Positions 1 to 8,068 of a DNA stretch of 64,000 nt are shown here, in pieces; the first letter of the stretch is position 1; each line of letters starts with the position of its first letter. Below the pieces are notes generated by a model that saw nothing but the letters and a program-made list of their open reading frames with translations, had not been told where the DNA came from and searched no databases. The stretch comes from Pseudomonas mucoides (GTDB lineage: Bacteria; Pseudomonadota; Gammaproteobacteria; Pseudomonadales; Pseudomonadaceae): the NCBI RefSeq assembly GCF_015461845.1, contig NZ_JACOPW010000002.1:806001-870000 (forward strand), given 5' to 3'. Made by a program: the position numbers and the translations under genes.

Positions 1-353
1 TCCGCCGCGAGCGCAATGACGCGTTCCACTTCAACTGGCTGCTGAAGATCGACGAAGGCTTCCAGCGCCCGTTCGACCCGACCCATGAAAACATGGCCAA
101 CCTGGAGCTGAGCCTGGCCATGCCGGCCCACGAACTGGCGGCCAACCTGCGCCGTGCGTTCTCCGGCATTGTCGCCGGCAACGTCAAGGACAAGGGTATC
201 CGCCTGATTGAGCAGCACGGGCCGTATCAGATCCGTGGCGATGCCCAGATCATGCGTCCGCTGGATCAATTGCTCAAAGCGTTCGTCGCCCAGCACCGGA
301 TGAAACTGCCGGGTGGCGCGGCGTATGTGCCGTGTTATCAGGTCGTGGCATAA
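1..353 (+). CDS. ppnN: PpnN-like pyrimidine/purine nucleotide 5'-monophosphate nucleosidase, C-terminal part
   Basis: Open frame from the window edge (first in-frame codon at base 3) to TAA at 353, about 116 residues; the start lies outside the window. The tail reads [15 protein letters not shown], then [20 protein letters not shown] and AYVPCY. As I recall it, this matches the C-terminal DUF3412 region of E. coli YgdH/PpnN, which hydrolyses nucleoside monophosphates to base and ribose 5-phosphate in the cytoplasm. The assignment rests on remembered C-terminal similarity alone, because the catalytic Rossmann part is not in view. The ATG at base 93 is internal to this frame and is not the true start. 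A REPIN follows the stop. Confidence 0.7.
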   Translation, partial: RRERNDAFHFNWLLKIDEGFQRPFDPTHENMANLELSLAMPAHELAANLRRAFSGIVAGNVKDKGIRLIEQHGPYQIRGDAQIMRPLDQLLKAFVAQHRMKLPGGAAYVPCYQVVA

Positions 354-378
354 CCCACGATCCGACTAACACCCTTTA

Positions 379-476
379 CCCCTGTAGGAGCGAGCCTGCT
401 CGCGATGAGGCCAGATCAGTCAGCATTGATGCTGAATGACACTCCGCCATCGCGAGCAGGCTCACTCCTACAGGGG
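379..476. repeat. REPIN (two inverted REP sequences)
   Basis: Two inverted copies of a GTAGGAGCGAGCCTGCTCGCGA-type sequence face each other: CCCCTGTAGGAGCGAGCCTG at the left and its inverse ending CTCACTCCTACAGGGG at the right, with about 45 bases between. Each half is itself imperfectly palindromic (CGAGCCTGCTCG). This is the standard REP doublet of fluorescent pseudomonads, found between genes and mobilised by RAYT transposases. It lies between convergent genes and can fold into a long hairpin that may protect or end transcripts. Confidence 0.85.
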
Positions 477-486
477 GTTAGTGGGG

Positions 487-1548
487 TTACAGGTGATCAG
501 CATCAATCACTGCTTTGGCAAACGCCTGCGGATCTTCCTGCGGCAGGTTGTGGCCGATGCCGCCATTGATCAGCCGGTACTCATACTTGCCGGTAAATCG
601 CTTGGCGTAATCCTCGGCCGCCGGATGCGGCGCGCCGTTCGCGTCACCTTCCATCGTGATGGTCGGCACCGTAATTGATGGCGCCGTGGCCAACTTCTGT
701 TCCAGCGCTTCGTATTGCGGCTCGCCCTGCACAATGCCCAACCGCCAGCGGTAATTGAAAACGGTGATCGCGACATGGTCCGGGTTGTTCAGCGCGGCAG
801 CGCTGCGATCATAGGTCGCGTCGTCGAACACCCATTTTGGCGACGCCGTCTGCCAGATCAACTTGGCAAAGTCGTGACGGTTTTTTTCGTAGCCGGCCTG
901 GCCACGATCGGTCGCGAAATAAAACTGGTACCACCACTGCAATTCAGCCTTGGGCGGCAACGGGTTCTTGCCTGCGGCCTGGTTGCCGATCAGGTAGCCG
1001 CTGACCGACACCAACGCCTTGACCCGCTCCGGCCACAGCGCCGAGACGATGTCCGCCGAACGCGCACCCCAGTCATAGCCGCCGAGTACCGCCTGTTTGA
1101 TCTTCAGCGCATCCATGAAGTCAATCACGTCACTGGCCAGCGCCGCAGGTTGGCCGTTGCGCAGGGTCTTGTCCGACAGGAACTGCGTGTCGCCATAACC
1201 CCGGGCGTATGGAACCAGCACCCGGTACCCCTTGGCCGCCAGCAACGGCGCCACTTCGCTGTAGCTGTGGATGTCGTAGGGCCAACCGTGCAGGAGAATC
1301 ACCACGGGACCGTCAGCAGGCCCCACCTCGGCGTAAGCCACATTCAACAAGCCAGCCTTGACGTGCTTCAGCGGCCCGAACGAGTCGTGCGACTCCACGT
1401 TCGCCACCACCGGCTCTGCAGTCGGGGTCGCGGCTTGCGCTGTGGCGGCACTGAGGACACCGAACTGCATCAGCGCAACAGCGAGCATCGTTGGTGCCAG
1501 GAAGCGGCGACGTGATTCGGTTTTACGGCTCAACACATTCATCTTCAT
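487..1548 (-). CDS. Exported alpha/beta hydrolase, epoxide hydrolase-like
   Basis: 353 residues. The start at 1548 (MKMNVLSRKTESRRRFL) is chosen because AGGGAA lies six bases upstream; a longer frame to 1587 has no ribosome site. The N-terminus has an SRRRFL run followed by a hydrophobic stretch ending AATAQA, so it is probably exported, possibly by Tat. The fold shows HGWPYD (oxyanion HGxP), GGYDWGARS (Asp nucleophile in the GxDWG setting of epoxide hydrolases and haloalkane dehalogenases) and a late GIGHNLPQE His. Family knowledge supports hydrolysis of epoxides or similar electrophiles through an ester intermediate; the substrate is unknown. Convergent with ppnN across the REPIN. Confidence 0.8.
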   Translation of the reverse strand: MKMNVLSRKTESRRRFLAPTMLAVALMQFGVLSAATAQAATPTAEPVVANVESHDSFGPLKHVKAGLLNVAYAEVGPADGPVVILLHGWPYDIHSYSEVAPLLAAKGYRVLVPYARGYGDTQFLSDKTLRNGQPAALASDVIDFMDALKIKQAVLGGYDWGARSADIVSALWPERVKALVSVSGYLIGNQAAGKNPLPPKAELQWWYQFYFATDRGQAGYEKNRHDFAKLIWQTASPKWVFDDATYDRSAAALNNPDHVAITVFNYRWRLGIVQGEPQYEALEQKLATAPSITVPTITMEGDANGAPHPAAEDYAKRFTGKYEYRLINGGIGHNLPQEDPQAFAKAVIDADHL

Positions 1549-1759
1549 AGTGATTTCCCTACCCGTCATTTGTCGGTTGTTTTGCACGACTCAGTGGATG
1601 GATCAACCGCCCTGATTGCCGCACTCGCGGTGACGATAGTCGGTGGCGGTGAGGCAAGTCGTCTTGTCTCGATGGAAGCCATTTAATCGCCCGCAGGTAT
1701 CTGCCATGTGTCGTCAACACCGCGTTATTAAGGCGTAAGGTGTCAAACAGCGCCTGCGA

Positions 1760-1773
1760 TACAGTGCGATACA
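1760..1773 (+). promoter_or_regulatory. TACA-N6-TACA direct repeat upstream of the response regulator
   Basis: TACAGTGCGATACA lies 35 bases before the regulator start, within a 10-base-period repeat (GCGATACA twice). Direct repeats with this period suit head-to-tail OmpR/PhoB-family dimers, and TACA-N6-TACA resembles the RstA box of enterobacteria. The same element occurs inverted at 2557-2570. Autoregulation is an inference. Confidence 0.4.
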
Positions 1774-1807
1774 ATTCTCCGAATCGAATAAAAAAGAGGG
1801 TTGAGCA

Positions 1808-2548
1808 ATGGAGCATGTGAACCACATCCTGATCGTCGATGACGATCGCGAGATCCGCGAGCTGGTGGGCAATTACCTGAAGAAGAACGGCCTTCGGACC
1901 ACGGTGGTTGCGGATGGCCGGCAGATGCGCCATTTTCTGGAAACCAATCAGGTCGACCTGATCGTGCTGGACCTGATGATGCCCGGCGATGACGGCCTGG
2001 TGCTGTGCCGTGAATTGCGCGCCGGCAAGCACAAAGCCACGCCGATCCTGATGCTCACCGCTCGTAATGACGAAACCGATCGCATCCTCGGCCTGGAAAT
2101 GGGCGCAGACGATTACCTGACCAAACCCTTCGCCGCCCGCGAATTGCTCGCGCGGATCAACGCGGTATTGCGCCGTACACGGATGCTGCCACCGAACCTG
2201 CTGATCACCGAAACCGGTCGTCTGCTCGGTTTCGGCCGCTGGCGTCTCGACACCACGGCTCGCCACTTACTGGATGAAAACGACACCATGGTCGCCCTCA
2301 GTGGCGCGGAATACCGGTTGCTGCGCGTGTTTCTCGATCACCCGCAACGGGTGCTCAGCCGCGACCAGTTGCTCAACCTGACCCAGGGCCGTGATGCCGA
2401 CCTGTTCGATCGCTCCATCGATTTGCTGGTGAGCCGCTTGCGCCAACGCTTGCTTGATGACTCGCGCGAACCGACCTATATAAAGACCGTGCGCAGCGAA
2501 GGCTACGTGTTCTCCTACCCGGTGGAGTTGCTCGGCGCCGAATCCTGA
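1808..2548 (+). CDS. OmpR/PhoB-family response regulator (orphan)
   Basis: 246 residues. The receiver domain (about 6-120) shows the acidic pair DDD near the start, phospho-acceptor Asp in VLDLMMPG, Thr in LTARN and Lys in YLTKPF. The winged-helix effector domain (about 140-240) has LSGAEYRLL, LSRDQLL, RSIDLLVSRLRQRL and the terminal RSEGYVF. It should be activated by phosphotransfer and bind DNA as a tandem dimer. No histidine kinase is next to it, so the partner is elsewhere. The next gene on the same strand is a small exported protein whose leader carries the same TACA-N6-TACA element, making it a plausible target. Confidence 0.88.
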   Translation: MEHVNHILIVDDDREIRELVGNYLKKNGLRTTVVADGRQMRHFLETNQVDLIVLDLMMPGDDGLVLCRELRAGKHKATPILMLTARNDETDRILGLEMGADDYLTKPFAARELLARINAVLRRTRMLPPNLLITETGRLLGFGRWRLDTTARHLLDENDTMVALSGAEYRLLRVFLDHPQRVLSRDQLLNLTQGRDADLFDRSIDLLVSRLRQRLLDDSREPTYIKTVRSEGYVFSYPVELLGAES

Positions 2549-2549
2549 T

Positions 2550-2600
2550 GGGGTTTTGTATCCGTCTGTATAAGAACCCGCGACAGATACGCAAACCCCG
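2550..2600 (+). terminator. Hairpin after the response regulator
   Basis: GGGGTTTTGTATCCGTCTGT pairs imperfectly with ACAGATACGCAAACCCC, giving a long hairpin just past the stop codon. There is no strong T run behind it, so it is either a weak terminator or an operator-bearing structure; it contains the inverted TACA-N6-TACA copy. Confidence 0.35.
2557..2570 (-). promoter_or_regulatory. Inverted TACA-N6-TACA element before the small exported gene
   Basis: TGTATCCGTCTGTA reads as TACAGACGGATACA on the minus strand, with the same spacing as the site in front of the regulator gene. It lies about 140 bases upstream of the small exported protein and may be a second binding site of the adjacent regulator. 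Confidence 0.35.
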
Positions 2601-2709
2601 ATTTCGACGGGTTACAGCACACATCACCGATACACCCGAGCGTTTAACTGTGATCACCGGATAGCAGCCGCTACCGCCCCACTCACACTAAACGCACGGA
2701 GTATCACCC

Positions 2710-3012
2710 ATGTTCAACTTCTCGAAAGTCTCGTCCCTGGCACTTGGTCTGGCACTGGTCGGTGGTCTCGGTCTGTCTAACCTGGCATCGGCGAACACCG
2801 CCCATGCCGTGTCCCACAGTCAGCATCAGCAACGGTTGGTGGAAGGTGGTTCGGATCGATTGATCGAAAATCGTGTCGCTGAAGGCGGTGCGGATCGGCT
2901 GCAAGAACTGCGTGAACGCGTGGCGCTGATCAGTCCGAACAACGCCGTTCGCGCTGGTGTGGTGGTGGCGGAGAACCGCCCTGAGTTCGGTTCGAAATAT
3001 CAGCGGTATTGA
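2710..3012 (+). CDS. Small exported protein with duplicated EGG(S/A)DRL motif
   Basis: 100 residues. The signal peptide has a hydrophobic core (LALGLALVGGLGL) and probable cleavage after LASA or AHA, giving a mature periplasmic or secreted protein of about 70 residues. The mature part holds a repeat, EGGSDRLIENRV then EGGADRLQELRERV, followed by a basic tail ending in Tyr. Similar Pseudomonas proteins are, as I recall, labelled phage infection protein or hypothetical; I know of no proven function. It directly follows the orphan regulator and has a TACA-N6-TACA element in its leader, so it is probably in that regulon. Confidence 0.7.
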   Translation: MFNFSKVSSLALGLALVGGLGLSNLASANTAHAVSHSQHQQRLVEGGSDRLIENRVAEGGADRLQELRERVALISPNNAVRAGVVVAENRPEFGSKYQRY

Positions 3013-3013
3013 G

Positions 3014-3505
3014 TCACAATAGAGATCCCCTGCAGTTTGATTGAGTGGTGTCCAGTAACGAGACCAGCCGCGGTTCCATCGAGCTCTCCAGCACCTCAAT
3101 CAACGCCAGCGTCACCGGCAGCTTGAAGCGCCGCCGCCCCGCGCTGCCGGGGTTGAGGAATAGCGTATCGTCGCGCCATTCGATGCGCGGTTGGTGCGAA
3201 TGGCCAGTGATCACCAGTTTGATGTCAGCATCGAGCAACGCCGGAACATCGGCGATGTCATGCACCAGCAACGTGCCCCATCCGTTCAGTTCAAAGCGCA
3301 GCAGATCCTCGAGATCTGCCGCCCAAGGCTCGGTCAGGTCATTGTTCCCGCGCACCACCTGCAGCGGAGCAATGGATGCCAGTTGATCGAGAATATCGCG
3401 GCTGCCGATGTCACCCGCGTGGATGATCCGCTCACAGCCCTCCAGCGCCGCCACCGCTTCGGCGCGGAGCAAGCCATGGGTATCGGAGATCACGCCAACC
3501 TTCAT
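3014..3505 (-). CDS. YfcE/MJ0936-type metallophosphoesterase
   Basis: 163 residues. Start at the ATG at 3505 (MKVGVISDTHG), six bases after GGAG; a TTG two codons earlier is less likely. Binuclear metal motifs of calcineurin-like phosphoesterases are present in order: SDTHG, HAGDIG, GNND, the His of LLVHD, and GHSHQP, with LNPGSAG near the end. The short single-domain form matches the YfcE class, which hydrolyses phosphodiesters with Mn2+ in the cytoplasm; the natural substrate is unknown. Its stop is one base past the stop of the convergent exported protein, and it is followed upstream by the transporter on the same strand. Confidence 0.85.
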   Translation of the reverse strand: MKVGVISDTHGLLRAEAVAALEGCERIIHAGDIGSRDILDQLASIAPLQVVRGNNDLTEPWAADLEDLLRFELNGWGTLLVHDIADVPALLDADIKLVITGHSHQPRIEWRDDTLFLNPGSAGRRRFKLPVTLALIEVLESSMEPRLVSLLDTTQSNCRGSLL

Positions 3506-3539
3506 GCACAACTCCAGACGACGCTTGGAACTCAGGCGT

Positions 3540-4547
3540 TCAAGGATCTACTTGTGCCATCAGTTCGGCAACCGATTCCTGGCGTTTGGCGTAGCGCTGG
3601 GCCAGCACCGCACAGACCATCAACTGAATCTGATGGAACAGCATCAACGGCAGGATCAACACGCCGATGGTGCTGCCGGCGAACAGCACTTGGGCCATCG
3701 GCACGCCAGTGGCCAGGCTTTTCTTCGAGCCGCAGAAGAGGATGGTGATGCGGTCTTCCACATTGAAACCAAAGGCTTTGCCCAGCACCGTCGAGGCCAC
3801 CAACACCAGCCCCAGCAACACGCAGCACGCCACCACCAGCCCGGCCAGTTCCCACAGTGGGATTTGCTGCCAGATGCCCTCGTTCACCGCTTCACTGAAC
3901 GCGCCGAAGACCACCAACAGAATCGATCCCTGATCGACAAACTTCAGCCAACCCTTGTTGCGTCCGACCCAAGCACCGATCCAGCGCCGCGCAATCTGCC
4001 CGGCAATGAATGGCAGCAGCAGTTGCACGCTGATCTTCACAATCGCATCGAGCGTCGAGCCGCCGTCGCCATGCACATTCAGCAGCAGCGTCACCAACAA
4101 TGGCGTGATAAAGATCCCGAACAGACTGGACGCCGCCGCACTGCAAATTGCCGCCGGAATATTCCCCCGCGCCAGGGAGGTAAACGCAATGGCCGACTGC
4201 ACCGTGGCCGGCAGCGCGCAGAGGTAGAGCATGCCCATGTACAGGTCGTCACCGATCAGGGGCGACAGCACCGGTTTGAGCGCCAGGCCGAGCAGCGGAA
4301 ACAGCACAAAGGTCAGGCTGAACACCAGCAAATGCAGGCGCCAGTGGCCGGCGCCGGCGATGATCGACTCGCGTGACAGTTTGGCGCCATGCAGGAAAAA
4401 CAGCAGCGCGATGGCGATGTTGGTCAGCCAGCCAAAGCCCACCGCGACCTGACCGCTGGCGGGCAAAAAACTGGCGAGCAGCACGACGCCGATCAGGGTC
4501 AGGGTGAAGTTGTCGGGTAGGAAGCGAGGGCGCGTCATCGAGGGCAT
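3540..4547 (-). CDS. YfeH-like bile acid:sodium symporter family transporter
   Basis: 335 residues, strongly hydrophobic with about nine to ten predicted membrane spans. The N-terminus (FTLTLIGVVLLASFLPA, then FFLHGAKLS) and the segments ALPATVQSAIAFTS and RGNIPAAICSAA are typical of the YfeH/SBF-like (DUF4137) branch of the BASS superfamily. Family knowledge supports sodium-coupled uptake of an organic anion across the inner membrane; the substrate is unknown. The start is uncertain: MTRPRF at 4538 is an alternative, and neither has a clear ribosome site. The gene ends 34 bases before the phosphoesterase start and is probably cotranscribed with it. Confidence 0.82.
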   Translation of the reverse strand: MPSMTRPRFLPDNFTLTLIGVVLLASFLPASGQVAVGFGWLTNIAIALLFFLHGAKLSRESIIAGAGHWRLHLLVFSLTFVLFPLLGLALKPVLSPLIGDDLYMGMLYLCALPATVQSAIAFTSLARGNIPAAICSAAASSLFGIFITPLLVTLLLNVHGDGGSTLDAIVKISVQLLLPFIAGQIARRWIGAWVGRNKGWLKFVDQGSILLVVFGAFSEAVNEGIWQQIPLWELAGLVVACCVLLGLVLVASTVLGKAFGFNVEDRITILFCGSKKSLATGVPMAQVLFAGSTIGVLILPLMLFHQIQLMVCAVLAQRYAKRQESVAELMAQVDP

Positions 4548-4740
4548 CCGGGTTTGCCAGGAACGTGATCTCGACTCTAACGCTTCTGCGGATTACCGAC
4601 TAACGCTAGTAAGCCAGGAGATGTCGCCTAACGGACATGACTGACGAGTCAACCTGCGTTCTTGACGCCTGGTGCCATTCAGTGGGAAAACATGCCGGGC
4701 CCGAATGGAAGTGTCGGTTATTCACGATCAAGGAAGACTC

Positions 4741-5760
4741 ATGAAAACCCTGTTCTGTTTACTGATCGCCACCGGCGTCGGCGGTGCCTTGCAATACGCG
4801 GGCATTCCCCATGGCCTGTTGCTGGGGTCGATTCTGGCAACGGCATTGATCGCCAGTCGTCTGCACTTCTCCGCTACCCTGCGTTTCGGCCTCGGCTACG
4901 TGCAGATCGTACTGGGGATCGCGACCGGCCTGATGTTTACCGCGTGGGACAGCCACACCGTCGCGGCCATGCTCCCCAGCCTCGGTTTGATGCTGTTTTG
5001 CCTGATGGTGCAAAGCTCGGTGGCCGGCCTGGCGCTGCTGAAAATCGCCGGATGGAACCGCAAGGATTCGCTGCTGGCGGTCTACCCCGGCGCACTTGCT
5101 GCGATATTCGACTTGCTCGAATCCGAACGCGCGTCCAGCAAAGTGATTGTCGTGCATCTGGTGCGACTGCTCGCCATCACCCTTCTCGTCAGCTTCTGCA
5201 TTCCCGGACAGACCCACCTGGCGATGGCCGACAGCAACCTGCAAGACATGAGCATGGCACTGCCCCTGCTGTCGCTGATCGCCTTGTGCCTGTTGCTCGG
5301 TCGCTTGCTGCTGAACATCGGCGTGCCGGCACCGTTCATGCTCACGGCCATCGTGCTCACTGGCGCCTACCTCAAGTCCGGTTACTTGCAGGGCTTTCAC
5401 ATGCCGTCATGGAGTGTCGACTTCGCGACCGTGCTGCTCGGCGCGCTGATTGGTTCGAAATTCAAGGACATCTCTTTCGGCGAACTCCTGCATCACGGCC
5501 GTACCGCCGTGATGTCGGTCGGCCTGATGCTGCTGATCGCCGCCGCATTTGCCGGCGTCGCCGGGCAGTTTTTGGGCAGCAATCCCTTGTCGCTATGGCT
5601 GGCGTACATGCCGGGCGCCATCGAGACCATCGCCCTCGTCGCCTTCAGCGGCGGGCTGAATGTCGTGTTCATCCTCACCCATCACCTGGTGCGCATGGTG
5701 GTGCTGCACTTTGCGCCGGCACTGGTGGTGCAGGCGCGGCGCTGGCGGGAGGATGTTTGA
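4741..5760 (+). CDS. AbrB-family (COG3180) inner-membrane protein
   Basis: 339 residues. The start at 4741 follows GGAAG by six bases; the frame extends upstream to 4672 without a better site. The sequence is two similar halves of hydrophobic helices, each opening with a glycine-rich motif (GIPHGLLLGSILATALIASR, and GVPAPFMLTAIVLTG). Late motifs YMPGAIETIALVAF and LTHHLVRMVVL are hallmarks of the membrane AbrB family, once mislabelled ammonia monooxygenase or transcriptional regulator. Related proteins are proposed transporters; the substrate is not known. It stands alone, divergent from the YfeH-like transporter. Confidence 0.82.
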   Translation: MKTLFCLLIATGVGGALQYAGIPHGLLLGSILATALIASRLHFSATLRFGLGYVQIVLGIATGLMFTAWDSHTVAAMLPSLGLMLFCLMVQSSVAGLALLKIAGWNRKDSLLAVYPGALAAIFDLLESERASSKVIVVHLVRLLAITLLVSFCIPGQTHLAMADSNLQDMSMALPLLSLIALCLLLGRLLLNIGVPAPFMLTAIVLTGAYLKSGYLQGFHMPSWSVDFATVLLGALIGSKFKDISFGELLHHGRTAVMSVGLMLLIAAAFAGVAGQFLGSNPLSLWLAYMPGAIETIALVAFSGGLNVVFILTHHLVRMVVLHFAPALVVQARRWREDV

Positions 5761-5787
5761 CCGGCAGTCGCGTATCAGAGCAAAGGA

Positions 5788-5871
5788 TTAAGTCGGAGAG
5801 ATGGTGGCCAGTGCGCCAATCAGAATGGTCAACACCAGAAAACCACCGAGGAAAATTGCCATCTTGCCCAT
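5788..5871 (-). CDS. 27-residue single-span membrane miniprotein
   Basis: Too short for routine gene calling. ATG at 5871 is preceded by GGAGG with five bases spacing, an excellent ribosome site. The 28-codon frame gives MGKMAIFLGGFLVLTILIGA followed by LATISPT and TAA. Two charged residues at most stand before a hydrophobic helix of about 18 residues, so it should insert as one membrane span with its short N-terminus carrying Lys. It lies between AbrB and the MFS transporter, reads in the same direction as the MFS gene, and sits beyond that gene's terminator. I do not recognise a family; roles of such peptides as transporter or kinase modulators are only an analogy. Confidence 0.6.
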   Translation of the reverse strand: MGKMAIFLGGFLVLTILIGALATISPT

Positions 5872-5980
5872 TGGAGCCTCCAACATTGTGAATTCGCGGT
5901 AGGCCGTCATTGTGAGCCTGCAACTGAGTGCATTACAGAGGCAGATGGACCAGGAAAATACGGATCAGATGCCCGAAACG

Positions 5981-6016
5981 AAAAAGCCCCGCCCCACTGA
6001 TGTGGGACGGGGCTTT
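5981..6016 (-). terminator. Rho-independent terminator (bidirectional form)
   Basis: AAAAAGCCCCGCCCCAC-tgat-GTGGGACGGGGCTTT is a perfect GC-rich stem with a four-base loop, flanked by an A run on the left and Ts on the right. It lies 20 bases downstream of the MFS gene stop and would end that transcript; on the minus strand the A run becomes the T tract. Confidence 0.85.
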
Positions 6017-6036
6017 CTACTGCATGGACCGCCGTT

Positions 6037-7440
6037 TTACAGGTCAGTGATTTCCTTGTGGCGTGGCACCAGCGCCTTCATCACGCTCCAGGCCACCAGA
6101 TAGGCCAGCGAGCAGATCGCGAACATGATCATGTAGCCGGTGTGAATGTCGTTGATCGATTTGTAGTAGTCGAACACGTAACCACCGATCTTCGTCATCA
6201 CCACACCGCCCAGACCACCCGCCATGCCGCCAATACCGACCACCGACGCAATGGTTTTTTGCGGGAACATGTCAGACACGGTCGTGAAGATATTGCACGA
6301 CCACGCCTGATGCGCCGACGCGCCTACACCAATCAACAACACCGGCACCCAGAAACTGATGTAACCCAATGGCTGCGCCAACAACACCACCAACGGGAAC
6401 AACGCGATCACCAGCATGGCTTTCATACGACCGTCATACGGCTTGTCGCCGCGCGCCATGAAGTAGCTCGGGAACCAGCCGCCGCCGATGCTGCCGATCA
6501 TCGTCATGCTGTACAACACGGCGAGCGGTGCAACGATGGCCGCGCCCTTCATCTCGTATTGCGCCGACAGATAGGTTGGCAGCCAGAACAGGAAGAACCA
6601 CCACACGCCGTCCGTCATGAACTTGCCGAAGGCAAACGCCCAGGTCTGGCGGTAGGTCAGCAGTTTGAACCACGATACTTTTTTGGCAGCGACACCCGAC
6701 ACTTGCGGGGTGACCACTTGCACCGGTTCATCGGCACGAATGTAGGCCAGTTCCTCGGCCGACAGACGTTTTTGCTGCTCCGGTTTCTCGTAGAGTGCGA
6801 TCCAGACAGCGACCCAGACGAAGCCCAACAGGCCAATCACGATGAACGCTGCTTCCCAGCCCCAAATGCCGGCAATCAATGGCACGCAGATCGGCGCCAG
6901 GATCGCGCCGACGTTCGCGCCGGAGTTGAAGATGCCGGTGGCGAACGAGCGTTCCTTCTTCGGGAAGTATTCCGCAGTGGCCTTGATCGCAATCGGGAAG
7001 TTACCCGCCTCACCAATCGCCAGAACCGCCCGCGACAACATGAAACCGGCAATGGACACCGGAATGACAGCCAGCCCGAGCGCACTGCTCAGGAAGCCGA
7101 TGCCCTCACCCATTGGCACTGCAAAGGCGTGCATCACCGCACCGGTGGACCAGATGCCAATCGCTAACATGTACGCTTTCTTGGTGCCGATCTTGTCGAC
7201 GAAGCGGCCGGCGAACAACATGGAAATCGCATACACAAACTGGAAAACCGAGGCGATGTTGGCGTAGTCGGTGTTACTCCAGCCAAATTGCGTCGACAGC
7301 TGCGGCGCTAAAAGACTGAGTACCTGGCGGTCCAGATAGTTGACGGTCGTGGCAAAAAACAACAGTGCACAGATCGTCCAGCGGTATTTGCCGACCGCCT
7401 GGCCGACGCGTTGCGCATTGATGGGCTCGTTCAGATTCAT
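6037..7440 (-). CDS. MFS transporter, hexuronate/ExuT-like (anion:cation symporter family)
   Basis: 467 residues with 12 predicted membrane spans. The opening span carries ATTVNYLDRQVLS, a signature of the ACS branch of the major facilitator superfamily, and loop 2-3 has GRFVDKIGTKKAY. GEAGNFPIAIKATAEYFPKKE matches the conserved helix-4/loop region of ExuT-type hexuronate and glucarate permeases. It should import an acidic sugar or related organic acid with protons across the inner membrane; which one cannot be told. No catabolic genes adjoin it. The 628-base upstream region holds a distant inverted-repeat pair that may be its operator. Confidence 0.82.
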   Translation of the reverse strand: MNLNEPINAQRVGQAVGKYRWTICALLFFATTVNYLDRQVLSLLAPQLSTQFGWSNTDYANIASVFQFVYAISMLFAGRFVDKIGTKKAYMLAIGIWSTGAVMHAFAVPMGEGIGFLSSALGLAVIPVSIAGFMLSRAVLAIGEAGNFPIAIKATAEYFPKKERSFATGIFNSGANVGAILAPICVPLIAGIWGWEAAFIVIGLLGFVWVAVWIALYEKPEQQKRLSAEELAYIRADEPVQVVTPQVSGVAAKKVSWFKLLTYRQTWAFAFGKFMTDGVWWFFLFWLPTYLSAQYEMKGAAIVAPLAVLYSMTMIGSIGGGWFPSYFMARGDKPYDGRMKAMLVIALFPLVVLLAQPLGYISFWVPVLLIGVGASAHQAWSCNIFTTVSDMFPQKTIASVVGIGGMAGGLGGVVMTKIGGYVFDYYKSINDIHTGYMIMFAICSLAYLVAWSVMKALVPRHKEITDL

Positions 7441-7813
7441 GGCATCACTTTATTATTGGATTATGGTGATGATCTCTCGGTTTCAAGCGAGATCAATTGT
7501 GTCGTAGAGCATCGCCAAAACGCGAGGAATCCGCGCCAAGGCTGGTCAGGTTCAGCCGTGTCTTGCGATTAGCCGTTTTGCGCTATCGGTTAACTCACGC
7601 GTAGCGCGATCTCAATGGCGCAAGCCGGGCATGTAGTGATGCGAGGAAGCGTTTGGCGGGACAGTCGCCTGTGACGGGCGAGATGGCGCAGACGGGTAAA
7701 GCGTCAGGAACGAACCGGAAGCAGCGGCATTCAGCGAGGTGAGGACGCAGGTTGAATTCATGATGGGCCGACACTCTTTCTTATTTTTAGGATGAACAGA
7801 TCGCTAATCGTCT

Positions 7814-8016
7814 GTCGTCGTACAACTGTGCCTTTTATATCGAGTCCCATACGACGCTGTCAATCTGAAAAATTGCCGTTGGTCTAGAGAATCACCCCCG
7901 TTTAAAAGCCAAATCATCGCTGAACGCTCTGGCGATGGGCTTCACGGCTTGTTGTTCGTCGGGCGATATTAGTGACACGCGGGGACTGAAGTCATCCGTC
8001 GATGTTGTACGACGAC
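7814..8016. promoter_or_regulatory. Paired operator-like inverted repeat (7814-7826 and 8004-8016)
   Basis: Two exact 13-base copies in opposite orientation, 177 bases apart, upstream of the ExuT-like transporter. Spaced identical operators suggest a looping repressor, perhaps of the GntR family, but no regulator gene is next to it. The assignment is inference from symmetry. Confidence 0.3.
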
Positions 8017-8035
8017 GCATGTATTCAGGACAATG

Positions 8036-8066
8036 CGCCTCGCCGGGACATCGGCGAGGCGTTTTA
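8036..8066. terminator. Terminator-like hairpin after the metallo-hydrolase gene
   Basis: GCCTCGCCG-ggaca-TCGGCGAGGC followed by GTTTT on the plus strand. It directly follows the stop of the minus-strand metallo-hydrolase operon; the T run is on the plus strand, so for the operon it would act mainly as a stabilising 3' hairpin. Confidence 0.6.
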
Positions 8067-8068
8067 AG

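Larger units (their letters stand above)
7441..8068. other. Gene-free stretch with a separated 13-base inverted repeat
   Basis: No convincing gene. It holds the promoter side of the MFS gene. GTCGTCGTACAAC at 7814-7826 recurs inverted as GTTGTACGACGAC at 8004-8016. Each copy is itself close to palindromic (GTCGTAC-AAC), as expected for a GntR-type operator. Confidence 0.5.
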
